Below, piece by piece: positions 1-7,715 of a DNA stretch of 64,000 nt (the first letter of the stretch is position 1; each line of letters begins with the position of its first letter). Made by a program: the position numbers and the translations under genes. The DNA is from Candidatus Obscuribacterales bacterium (GTDB lineage: Bacteria > Cyanobacteriota > Vampirovibrionia > Obscuribacterales > Obscuribacteraceae): positions 434,001 to 498,000 of the forward strand of contig JAIEOQ010000005.1 in assembly GCA_019750335.1 (NCBI GenBank), in the 5' to 3' direction. The notes beneath the pieces were generated by a model. It was not told the DNA's origin. It was given only the letters and a program-made list of their open reading frames with translations, and ran no database searches.

Positions 1-576
1 GTGTTTGAGTAAGAGCTGATTGACGTCATTTGTCACTAAATAAAGTACTGACTTATGCTCTCTCAATCTTTGTCTAATCATGGAGCTGGACACTGGTAGC
101 TGAGGGAAATCTATCAGTTCAAAATCAGCGTCAGCAGGCAGATGTTCGGCAAGGGTTAGTCGGTTCGCTGACGATTGTCTCGGGGCGACAAGGATGCGGC
201 AGAGCTTAAAGAGAGTGCTTGCTTCATGCCAATCTTTCAGTGAAGGCAAATTGTCTTGTCCGACAAGTAAATTCAAGCGAATCTCTTTACCGAATTCTTG
301 CTTGAAATGGCGTAAAGTGTCGACTGTATATGAAGGTCCGGAGCGGGTCAGCTCGACTTGTGATGGTTCAAAATGAGGATTGTTCGTACAGGCGGCGATT
401 ACTAATTCGTGCCGTTTGTCGGCGTCTAAAAGATCCGTATGTCGATGGGGAGGCATCGGGCTGGTGACAAAAATTACTTTGTCCAAATTGAACTGAGAAC
501 GAGCAAATTCAGCAAGCAATAAATGACCCCAGTGGATCGGATTAAAAGTGCCGCAGAAAATGCCGAGCTCTTTCAA
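1..576 (-). CDS. nadD: Nicotinate-nucleotide adenylyltransferase (partial, 3' end outside window)
   Basis: Transfers the adenylyl group of ATP to nicotinate mononucleotide in NAD synthesis, in the cytoplasm. The frame is not in the ORF track because it runs off the left edge. Read on the minus strand from a TTG start it shows the nucleotidyltransferase signature GTFNPIHWGH close to the N-terminus, PMPPHR soon after, and SSSMIRQRL (the ISSTxIR motif of the family) near residue 170. All 192 visible codons are open, nearly the full usual length of about 200. The TTG overlaps the TGA of alr (TTGA) and is preceded by AAGGAG, which supports the start and suggests translational coupling with alr. 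Identification is firm; only the last few residues are missing. Confidence 0.93.
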   Translation of the reverse strand, partial: MKELGIFCGTFNPIHWGHLLLAEFARSQFNLDKVIFVTSPMPPHRHTDLLDADKRHELVIAACTNNPHFEPSQVELTRSGPSYTVDTLRHFKQEFGKEIRLNLLVGQDNLPSLKDWHEASTLFKLCRILVAPRQSSANRLTLAEHLPADADFELIDFPQLPVSSSMIRQRLREHKSVLYLVTNDVNQLLLKH

Positions 577-1763
577 CTCTTTCTCTCCTTGGCGTCAGAT
601 TTTATGTAATTACGCGTATATACGCGTGGCATGCGCATTCGCATGCGACAAACAAGCTCGTAAGTAATCGTGTCGAGCAAATTGGCCCAGGTGGATAAAT
701 GAAGCTGTTCTGTTGTCTCTCCAGGCGTAGTGTCCGGGTCGCAGCCGATTAAAGTGATGATGTCGCCTTCTTGGGCTTCAAGTAAATCGGTAATATCGAA
801 GATCATTTGGTCCATGCTAATAAGCCCGATCTGTTTTACTTTTTTGCCTGCCAGCAAGCCGTAAATCTGATTGGATAAACGTCTGTCTATGCCGTCGGCA
901 TAGCCGATTGGAATTGAAGCGATGCGTGAGGGACGGCTTGCGGTCCAGGTTAAGTTGTAGCCCACTGATTGGCCGGCTTCAATCTCCTGTATATGATTTA
1001 TGCGTCCGCGCACTGATAAAGCTGGGACAAGAGTAGTTGAAACTGTTTTTGCTTCCAGTCCATATATAGGTAAGCCAACGCGAACCATGCCAAAGTGACT
1101 TTGTGAAAAACGGCGGGCGGCTTCACCGGAGGCCAGGTGGATTAATGGCTTGTTGCTGTTCTCAATTTTTAGTTTTTGTAATGTTTTTTGGAAAAGCTCT
1201 ATCTGTTTTGAGGTAAAACATTCTTCATCGGCTTGTGCAAAATGGCTAAAGATACCGGCTAAGCGAATATTTTTTTGCCCGGCAAGCAGATCCAAAATTG
1301 CTTCAATTTTATTTGGAGCGATACCTAATCGGTGCATGCCGGTGTCGATTTTTAAATGAATATTGGCTGTACGATTTTGTCTTCCGCAAGTCAAAGCGAT
1401 GTCGGCAATTTGATTTTCGTTGGTGACCGTTAATGTAAGTTCGGCGTCAAGAGCAGCGCTCAATGCCCAGTTTGGGCAAGGTCCGAGTAAAAGTATATTT
1501 TGTCGTACACCGGCTGCGCGCAATTGGCAGCCCTCATCTACGGAAGCGACCCCAAGCCAGTCAGCCCCGCAAGCTGATAAAACATCGGCTACACCAAGAG
1601 CCCCATGTCCGTAGGCGTCGCTCTTAACAACAGCCATCAGCTTAACGCGATCGCCAAGCCAGGAGCGAACAATAGCGACATTATGTTCAATAGCGTTAAG
1701 GTCGACTTCTACCCAAGCTTCTCGTCGGATCGAGGCAATAATTGGTTGGCGCTGCGCAAGCAT
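573..1763 (-). CDS. alr: Alanine racemase
   Basis: PLP enzyme that interconverts L- and D-alanine and so supplies D-Ala for peptidoglycan. The 396-residue product has the usual length of the family. Near residue 47 lies the PLP-lysine motif VVKSDAYGHG, with GYADGIDRR and SMDQM in the C-terminal beta domain, and HLKIDTGMHRLG in the barrel. The start ATG is preceded only by a weak AAGAAG. The 3' end overlaps the TTG start of nadD. An unusual 14-bp perfect palindrome lies about 40-55 bp upstream of the start. The plus-strand ORFs inside it are shadows. Confidence 0.97.
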   Translation of the reverse strand: MLAQRQPIIASIRREAWVEVDLNAIEHNVAIVRSWLGDRVKLMAVVKSDAYGHGALGVADVLSACGADWLGVASVDEGCQLRAAGVRQNILLLGPCPNWALSAALDAELTLTVTNENQIADIALTCGRQNRTANIHLKIDTGMHRLGIAPNKIEAILDLLAGQKNIRLAGIFSHFAQADEECFTSKQIELFQKTLQKLKIENSNKPLIHLASGEAARRFSQSHFGMVRVGLPIYGLEAKTVSTTLVPALSVRGRINHIQEIEAGQSVGYNLTWTASRPSRIASIPIGYADGIDRRLSNQIYGLLAGKKVKQIGLISMDQMIFDITDLLEAQEGDIITLIGCDPDTTPGETTEQLHLSTWANLLDTITYELVCRMRMRMPRVYTRNYIKSDAKERKS

Positions 1764-1803
1764 TAGTAACTTCTTGGGTTGAAAAGCTTTTCTATATTGA
1801 AGT

Positions 1804-1817
1804 TTATGCTAGCATAA
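1804..1817. promoter_or_regulatory. 14-bp perfect palindrome between alr and HU gene
   Basis: TTATGCTAGCATAA reads identically on both strands. It lies in the 228-bp divergent region between alr and the first HU gene, closer to alr. Its symmetry would fit an operator for a dimeric regulator, but no regulator gene is adjacent and I see no convincing promoter hexamers around it. The rest of this intergenic stretch shows nothing I recognise. Confidence 0.35.
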
Positions 1818-1991
1818 GCTGTCCTTAAGTCACAGGGAAGGCATTTCGACCTTTTTACCTGATTGACGAACGGCTGATCGCCAGAAGATCGCGTGCCTCG
1901 TGCATACTGAGTGGATGACGATAGCTGCCGGTTTGTCGCTTTTGCGGCAAGGTGTCCCGTTTGCAGTTTGGTAATCGTGAGGTTTAGCGCT

Positions 1992-2273
1992 TTGAATAAA
2001 GCTGATTTAGTTGATGTAGTTGCAAAAGAAGCCGGCACAACAAAAAAAGATGCCGAGCAAGTAATAAACTTAATGATGGAAACGATCATTAAGCATGTGT
2101 CCACAGGTGAAAAGGTTACTCTTGTAGGCTTTGGCACATTTGAGGCTCGCCAGCGCAAAGCACGCACCGGTCGTAACCCCAAAACCAATGCCCCGATTCA
2201 AATTCCAGCCAAGCGAGTAGCTGGTTTTAGAGTTGGTAAAGAGTTCAGCGAAGCGGTCAATAAGAAGCGCTAA
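1992..2273 (+). CDS. hup: HU family DNA-binding protein
   Basis: Small basic nucleoid protein that bends and compacts DNA as a dimer. The track begins 27 codons too early. Starting at the TTG at 1992 gives MNKADLVDVVAKEAG and 93 residues, which is the normal HU length, with GAGG nine bases upstream. The DNA-binding signature VGFGTFEARQRKARTGRNP is intact, followed by the beta-arm and a KEFSEAVN C-terminal helix. A second, longer HU gene occurs at 30454. It diverges from alr and precedes the oxidoreductase gene on the same strand. Confidence 0.95.
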   Translation: MNKADLVDVVAKEAGTTKKDAEQVINLMMETIIKHVSTGEKVTLVGFGTFEARQRKARTGRNPKTNAPIQIPAKRVAGFRVGKEFSEAVNKKR

Positions 2274-2316
2274 GCACTTTTGTAATTAGGTATCCCTAAC
2301 GATTAAGGAAATAACT

Positions 2317-3303
2317 TTGGATTCTCCATGCGTAGCTGTAATTGGCACCGGAAATTGGGGCAAGAATCTAGTTAGAAACTTTGCCAACCTTGGTGCGCTT
2401 GCAATGGCTTGCGACCTTTCTGAAGAGAGGTTGGACCTTATTCGTAAAGAACATCCGGAAGTACGGACAACAAATAGTATTGAGTCGGTACTTGCCGACC
2501 AACAGGTTAAGGCTGTCGTTGTGGCAACACCAAGCGACAGCCACTTTCCTGTGGCTAAACAAGCTTTGCTTGCCGGCAAGCATGTTTATGTGGAAAAGCC
2601 TTTGGCTCGCGATGTAAATCATGCCAAAGAGCTTGATCGATTGGCGACCGAACGCAATCTTGTGCTAATGGTCGGACATCTTTTGCTTTATCATCCTGCC
2701 GTCAATACACTTAAGGAGTTGATTGCTTCCGGTGAGTTGGGTGAGTTGCGCTTTGTTCGTTCGGATCGAATGAATCTCAACAATAATCGTCGGGACTGGA
2801 GCGTCCTCTGGGACTTGGCTCCTCATGATATTTCAATGATGAGTTATCTGCTCGATTGCGACTGTGTTGAAGCAGATCGCGTCGGTGGTTGGGATGCGCA
2901 AGGGGATGGTTTGGTTGACGTGGCTTATCTGGATTTGGTCTTCCCGATTAAGGGTAGACGAATTCCCGGACAAGTCCGCAACAGTTGGATTGACCCGCAA
3001 AAATTAGTCAGGCTGACAGTGAACGGCAGTTTGAAAACAGCCGTACTGAACGATCATCAGGCTGACAATAAATTAGCTTTGCATAGTCTGGGGCATTCCG
3101 GACGGATGGTAGTCGAATATCCGGAATATCCGGATGCCGAACCGTTGCATCTGGAGTGCGAGCATTTCTTGAAATGCATAAGCACCGGACAGCGCCCAAG
3201 AACAGACGCTAATAACGCCTATCAGGTGTTAAGAGTGCTGTCGGATGTTGAGGAGAGGCTGTCGCGCAGACCAGCTTTAAAAGCGGCAGCTGCACGCACA
3301 TAA
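2317..3303 (+). CDS. Gfo/Idh/MocA family NAD(P)-dependent oxidoreductase
   Basis: Cytoplasmic dehydrogenase of the glucose-fructose oxidoreductase family. An N-terminal Rossmann fold is shown by VAVIGTGNWGKN at residues 5-16, and the family motif EKPLA, whose lysine is catalytic, is near residue 95. The C-terminal alpha/beta substrate domain follows, giving 328 residues in total. The start is TTG with AAGGAAA seven bases upstream; no ATG lies nearby. The substrate cannot be read from sequence. Relatives such as WlbA act on UDP-N-acetyl-glucosaminuronate, so a nucleotide-sugar role is possible, but no sugar-pathway genes are adjacent. The short ORFs on the other strand are shadows. Confidence 0.88.
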   Translation: MDSPCVAVIGTGNWGKNLVRNFANLGALAMACDLSEERLDLIRKEHPEVRTTNSIESVLADQQVKAVVVATPSDSHFPVAKQALLAGKHVYVEKPLARDVNHAKELDRLATERNLVLMVGHLLLYHPAVNTLKELIASGELGELRFVRSDRMNLNNNRRDWSVLWDLAPHDISMMSYLLDCDCVEADRVGGWDAQGDGLVDVAYLDLVFPIKGRRIPGQVRNSWIDPQKLVRLTVNGSLKTAVLNDHQADNKLALHSLGHSGRMVVEYPEYPDAEPLHLECEHFLKCISTGQRPRTDANNAYQVLRVLSDVEERLSRRPALKAAAART

Positions 3304-3328
3304 TAAGAGACTTCTTGTTAACGTGCTA

Positions 3329-3358
3329 TTGATTGCTGCCTGGGACCTCAACTATAAT
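3329..3358 (+). promoter_or_regulatory. Sigma70-type promoter of tRNA-Gly
   Basis: TTGATT (-35) and a perfect TATAAT (-10) are separated by 18 bases, placing the transcription start a few bases before the tRNA at 3373. This is the cleanest housekeeping promoter in the window. Confidence 0.8.
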
Positions 3359-3372
3359 GTGAAACCTGAATT

Positions 3373-3447
3373 GCGGGAGTAATTCAGTGGTAGAATGCCT
3401 CCTTGCCAAGGAGGATGTCGCGAGTTCGAGCCTCGTCTCCCGCTCCA
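3373..3447 (+). tRNA. tRNA-Gly (anticodon GCC)
   Basis: The 75-base cloverleaf folds cleanly. The acceptor stem is GCGGGAG/CTCCCGC, the anticodon stem CCTCC/GGAGG has loop TTGCCAA (anticodon GCC), and the T arm is GCGAG-TTCGAGC-CTCGT. The discriminator is T and the CCA tail is encoded. It stands alone, with its own promoter. Confidence 0.97.
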
Positions 3448-3583
3448 TTATTATTTCAAGTCAATTTTGCCGGGCCTGCAGTGCTGCTTGGCAGCCTTGT
3501 CTTATCTCTTAGTTTGCCGGATTTAAACTAAGGGTATTAATATTGACGACGGCTCATGTGAGAGACGTTGGTTGGGAGAAAGT

Positions 3584-4045
3584 ATGAGCGAGCAAGAAGA
3601 CCCGCAGGCTGAAACAGTAAAGATTGCCGGACACAGCGTAATCAATCGTCGTTCACGCTGGGTGAGCAGTTTGGCCGCTCTTCGTTATGTAAACTCAATT
3701 CAAAAAAACAATATTGTCAAAGTCCGGGATACGGATAAAGTAACGACCATTTCATTGGTTCTTTGCTGTGTGGCGACTCTAGTGTGCCTTATTGTTCCGC
3801 AGCTGGAGCGGCATCGGGTTAGTTTCGTTTTGGCTGCCGATATTTTTGTCGGTATATCGCTTCTTACTTATGTGGCAAATCGTTTCGGCATTTTGACTAC
3901 CTTCCAGCCGCGTCAAGCCTTGCTTACTTGGCAGTTGATGCTTGGCACGAGCCTTTTAGGCATATTTTTCACCATAAATCTGGCATTACTAATCTCCTGG
4001 ATGATTTCACAAAATCAAATCATCATCTTGCCTTTAGGGCAGTAA
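3584..4045 (+). CDS. Small integral membrane protein of unknown function
   Basis: I do not recognise a family. The track starts at a TTG, but the ATG at 3584 has GGGAGA four bases upstream and is the better start, giving 153 residues. A hydrophilic N-terminal half of about 55 residues (acidic start, then basic with RRSRW) is followed by three hydrophobic segments near residues 60-80, 88-112 and 122-148. The topology suggests an N-terminal cytoplasmic domain anchored in the inner membrane. It sits between a tRNA gene and trigger factor with no overlap, so the context is uninformative. Confidence 0.7.
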   Translation: MSEQEDPQAETVKIAGHSVINRRSRWVSSLAALRYVNSIQKNNIVKVRDTDKVTTISLVLCCVATLVCLIVPQLERHRVSFVLAADIFVGISLLTYVANRFGILTTFQPRQALLTWQLMLGTSLLGIFFTINLALLISWMISQNQIIILPLGQ

Positions 4046-4210
4046 GCAAAACTAAACAAATAAGCATGGCAGCCGGTTTTGGCTTGCTGTTCATGCTAAA
4101 ATCGCCAAATGCTACTCAGCATGAGCTTTGTACTTGAACAAACGTTCAGGAAAGCTGTGCTGAAAGGCAAATATACGCTTCACACGCCATATTAATGAAA
4201 AGGGAGAGCC

Positions 4211-5530
4211 ATGAAGGTCAGCATCGAAAAAGAAGGCACTAACATCGTTAAGGTGGGTGTTGAGGTTGAGTCTGACAAAGCGATGAAGGCTTATGAAGTA
4301 GCCTGTCGTCAGGTTAGTCACCGCCTGAATATTCCTGGTTTCCGCCGCGGAAAAGCACCGCGCAATATGGTTGAACGTGCTGTCGGTGTTGATTATTTGA
4401 AGCGTGAAGCCCTGGGTAACCTGGTTCCGGAAGTGCTTGGACGCGTAATTCAAGATGAACAGTTGGATATTATCAACGAGCCGCAAGTTGATTCCTATGA
4501 GTTTGAGCTGGGCGAACCGCTGAAGCTGAAAGCAAGCCTGGAAGTCCGTCCGGAAGTGGAGCTGGGCAATTATCGCGGTTTGAAAGTAACCGTCGAAGAA
4601 GCCAAATTACCGACTGATTCAATGGACAAGGCTTTGCAAAGCATCGCGGAAACCCGTTCCACTCTTGAGGCTGTCGATCCGCGCCCGGTGAAAATGGGTG
4701 ATACGGCTCTTGTTGATTTTGAGTGTTTCGTCGATGACAAGCTTGTTGATGGCGGTAAAGCTGCCGGCTTGCATTTAGAGATGAAAGAAGGCAATTTCTT
4801 GCCTGGTTTCTGTGAACAGGTAGTCGGTAAGGAGCCGGGCAACTCTTTCGAGATTAAAGCCACCTTCCCCGAAGAATACAGAAATACGGCTTTAGCCGGT
4901 AAAGATGCCGTATTTAAGGTTGATCTAAAAGAGATTCGTAATCGTGTAATGCCCGAAATGAATGATGAGTTGGCTAAATCAATCGGGCAAGAATCGCTGG
5001 ATTCTTTGAAAGATGCTTTACAAAAGCGCTTGGAAGAAGAAGTGAAAAATGAGAATGACGGGCGTGTACAAAAAGCCGTAGTTGACGCCGTAGTTGCTAA
5101 CGCTAAAGTCGACATTCCGGACAGCATGATTGAGCGTGAAACCAACCTGCTTCTTGCCCATTTGAAGCGTTTTGTTGAAGGGCAAGGACGGAGCTGGGAA
5201 GAGTTCGTCAATGCTCCTGAATACCCTGAAATGTACAAAGAGAAGAAGGAAGAAGCTCGGACCCGGGTTTTAACCTCTCTTGTTTTAGGCGGCGTAGTCC
5301 GGGCTGAGCAGATTCAAGTTTCGGAAGAAGAAGCCGGTCCTTACCTGGCCGAGCTGATCTCCCGTTATAATGTTCCTATAGAGCGTATTCGCCAAGATGA
5401 GGAAGTGAGAAGAGCTTACGAGACATTAAATCGCCAAGCGATGGAAGAAGCTTTGACCCGTAAAGTTGTTGATTTGCTTGTTGGTCAATCCGAAATTAAC
5501 TTTGTTCCGGAGAAAGAGGAGAAAAAATAG
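4211..5530 (+). CDS. tig: Trigger factor
   Basis: Ribosome-associated chaperone with peptidyl-prolyl isomerase activity that meets nascent chains at the exit tunnel. The ribosome-binding signature GFRRGKAPR is at residues 43-51. An FKBP-like domain lies around residues 160-245, and the long helical C-terminal chaperone arms follow. The 439 residues match the family. The start has a good AGGGAGAG upstream. It is followed after 172 bp by clpP, clpX and lon, the common tig-clpP-clpX arrangement of protein quality-control genes. Confidence 0.97.
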   Translation: MKVSIEKEGTNIVKVGVEVESDKAMKAYEVACRQVSHRLNIPGFRRGKAPRNMVERAVGVDYLKREALGNLVPEVLGRVIQDEQLDIINEPQVDSYEFELGEPLKLKASLEVRPEVELGNYRGLKVTVEEAKLPTDSMDKALQSIAETRSTLEAVDPRPVKMGDTALVDFECFVDDKLVDGGKAAGLHLEMKEGNFLPGFCEQVVGKEPGNSFEIKATFPEEYRNTALAGKDAVFKVDLKEIRNRVMPEMNDELAKSIGQESLDSLKDALQKRLEEEVKNENDGRVQKAVVDAVVANAKVDIPDSMIERETNLLLAHLKRFVEGQGRSWEEFVNAPEYPEMYKEKKEEARTRVLTSLVLGGVVRAEQIQVSEEEAGPYLAELISRYNVPIERIRQDEEVRRAYETLNRQAMEEALTRKVVDLLVGQSEINFVPEKEEKK

Positions 5531-5616
5531 TCTGAAGAGCTAGCCAGTTCTTTCAGCTACCTGTTGCCAACAAGAGTGTGCTTAAGAAGTAGACGTAAAC
5601 TAAAGCCTTCTATTCC

Positions 5617-5644
5617 TTGACACATTTTCATAAGACGGTATCTT
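5617..5644 (+). promoter_or_regulatory. Candidate sigma70 promoter of clpP-clpX
   Basis: A perfect TTGACA is followed after 16 bases by TATCTT, four of six matches to the -10 consensus, about 60 bp before the clpP start. It would let clpP-clpX be transcribed independently of tig. No CIRCE or other heat-shock operator was recognised. Confidence 0.5.
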
Positions 5645-5702
5645 TCGATATATGATATTGAAATTGATTTTAGGTAAGTCACAGAGTTAAAAAGAGAAGG
5701 AC

Positions 5703-6377
5703 ATGAGCAACTTAGATCCAAGACTAATTCAAAGAGACCTTCATGACATCTGGAGCATCGCTCCAGGGATGTACTATCCGCCTACGGTTATTGAAACCAC
5801 CGCACGTGGCGAGCGTGCTTTTGACATCTTTTCTCGTTTGTTGCGGGAACGGATTGTTTTTCTCGGCACGCCAATTGACGATACCGTAGCCAACATGATC
5901 GTTGCTCAACTTCTGCTTTTGGAAGGTGAAGATCCGGAAAAAGATATTCGCTTGTATATCAATTCACCAGGCGGTTCGGTAACTGCCGGTATGGCTATCT
6001 TCGACACGATGCAACATATCCGTTCTGAAGTAGTAACTATTTGTCTTGGACAAGCTGCCAGTATGGGTGCATTCCTTTTGTCCGCCGGACAAAAGGGCAA
6101 ACGCCTCTGCTTGCCCCATGCCCGGGTGTTGATTCACCAACCTTTAGGTGGCGCACAAGGACAAGCTACCGATATCGAAATCGCTGCTCGTGAAATCCTT
6201 CGTATCAAGCGGGAACTAAACGAGTTACTTGCCGCTCATACCGGTCAGTCGGTCAAACAGATTGAAAAAGATACTGATCGCGACAATATCATGACTGCTC
6301 AAGAAGCCAAAGAATACGGGCTTGTTGATGAGGTCATCGTTAGGCTCGATCAACAACCCAATTTGTCAGCAGTATAG
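5703..6377 (+). CDS. clpP: ATP-dependent Clp protease proteolytic subunit
   Basis: Serine peptidase that forms the two-ring degradation chamber fed by ClpX or ClpA/C. The catalytic triad is visible: Ser120 in [11 protein letters not shown], His145 in LIHQP, and Asp194 in DTDRDN. The spacing is the same as in the E. coli enzyme. The 224 residues include an N-terminal extension of roughly nine residues compared with the E. coli precursor. An AGAAGG lies just upstream of the ATG. clpX follows after 14 bp, so the two are surely co-transcribed. Confidence 0.98.
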   Translation: MSNLDPRLIQRDLHDIWSIAPGMYYPPTVIETTARGERAFDIFSRLLRERIVFLGTPIDDTVANMIVAQLLLLEGEDPEKDIRLYINSPGGSVTAGMAIFDTMQHIRSEVVTICLGQAASMGAFLLSAGQKGKRLCLPHARVLIHQPLGGAQGQATDIEIAAREILRIKRELNELLAAHTGQSVKQIEKDTDRDNIMTAQEAKEYGLVDEVIVRLDQQPNLSAV

Positions 6378-6391
6378 AAGTAGGTAAACAG

Positions 6392-7690
6392 ATGCCCAAG
6401 CAATCCGATAACAGACTGAAATGTTCCTTTTGCGGAAAGAGTCAGGACCAGGTTAAAAAATTGATTGCCGGGCCCGGTGTTTATATCTGCGACGAATGTG
6501 TTGATCTTTGCAATGAGATCCTCGATGAGGAACTTTTTGAAGGTACTCCACAGGCGGCTGCACCTCCGGAGCCGGGCTTACCCAAGCTCATGGAGGTGCC
6601 GAAGCCTAGTGAGATCAAGAACTTCCTTGACCAGCACATCATTGGTCAGGCTTCAGCGAAGAAAGTTCTTTCTGTTGCCGTTTACAACCATTACAAACGT
6701 ATAAATCATAATCAAGAGTCACCGGATTCTATCGAAATTCAAAAGTCGAACATCATGCTGATCGGACCAACCGGGTCCGGCAAGACTCTTTTAGCGCAAA
6801 CTCTCGCTAAATTCCTCGATGTTCCTTTTGCTGTTGCCGATGCTACGACACTGACCGAAGCCGGCTACGTCGGAGAGGATGTCGAAAATATTCTATTGCG
6901 CTTGTATCAAGCAGCTGATTACGACATCAAAAAAGCTGAGCGCGGCATTATCTATATTGATGAAATCGATAAAATTTCACGCAAGTCTGAGAATACGAGC
7001 ATTACCCGTGACGTAAGCGGTGAAGGTGTTCAACAAGCTTTGCTTAAGATGATCGAAGGCACTTTAGCCAATGTACCTCCGCAAGGTGGACGTAAACATC
7101 CTCATCAAGAGTTCATTCAAATAAATACGCAGAATATTCTATTTATTTGCGGCGGTGCTTTTGTCGGACTGGAAAAAATTGTTGAAACAAGAGTCTCTTC
7201 GGATCGCAGTATCGGTTTTGGCTCCTCAGTTCCATTGACTGCTTGGGAAAGAGAACAAAGAGCGAGCAAGATTTTGAAAGATGTGATTCCGGACGATTTG
7301 ATGCGTTTCGGTATGATTCCGGAATTCATTGGTCGTGTGCCGGTATTGGCTGTATTGGACGCTCTCGATGTGGAAGCTCTGGTACGTATTCTTGTCGAGC
7401 CGAAAAACGCTGTGCTTAAGCAATACGAACAATTGCTCTCTTTGGATGGCGTGCAGCTCAAGTTCGATCAGGAGGCCATCGGTGCCATTGCCGAAGAAGC
7501 TCTAAAACGGAAGACCGGCGCTCGGGCCTTGCGCTCAATTGTTGAAGAGATCATGCTCGATATCATGTATGAAGTGCCTTCGCGTACTGACATCAATACG
7601 TGTCATATCACCAAAGATCTCGTGCAAAAGCGATCTTCGGCTGAACTGCTTCAGTTGCCGACCGGAAAGCTGAAAGGCGAGATAGCCTAA
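6392..7690 (+). CDS. clpX: ATP-dependent Clp protease ATP-binding subunit ClpX
   Basis: AAA+ unfoldase that delivers substrates to ClpP. The N-terminal zinc-binding domain has CSFCGK and CDECVDLC (residues 10-40). The Walker A motif is GPTGSGKT near residue 127, the Walker B is [10 protein letters not shown] near residue 190, and the pore loop GYVGEDVE lies between them. The C-terminal D2 domain carries [10 protein letters not shown]. The 432 residues are typical. It is encoded 14 bp after clpP and 25 bp before lon. Confidence 0.98.
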   Translation: MPKQSDNRLKCSFCGKSQDQVKKLIAGPGVYICDECVDLCNEILDEELFEGTPQAAAPPEPGLPKLMEVPKPSEIKNFLDQHIIGQASAKKVLSVAVYNHYKRINHNQESPDSIEIQKSNIMLIGPTGSGKTLLAQTLAKFLDVPFAVADATTLTEAGYVGEDVENILLRLYQAADYDIKKAERGIIYIDEIDKISRKSENTSITRDVSGEGVQQALLKMIEGTLANVPPQGGRKHPHQEFIQINTQNILFICGGAFVGLEKIVETRVSSDRSIGFGSSVPLTAWEREQRASKILKDVIPDDLMRFGMIPEFIGRVPVLAVLDALDVEALVRILVEPKNAVLKQYEQLLSLDGVQLKFDQEAIGAIAEEALKRKTGARALRSIVEEIMLDIMYEVPSRTDINTCHITKDLVQKRSSAELLQLPTGKLKGEIA

Positions 7691-7715
7691 AGCTCTGCTT
7701 TAAGAGCGTATAGCC

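Noticed and set aside
194-376. 60-aa plus-strand ORF at the left edge
   Set aside because: It is antisense to nadD, which is clearly coding there.
4570-5238. 222-aa minus-strand ORF opposite tig
   Set aside because: It lies wholly inside the conserved trigger factor gene and shows no motif or start signal.
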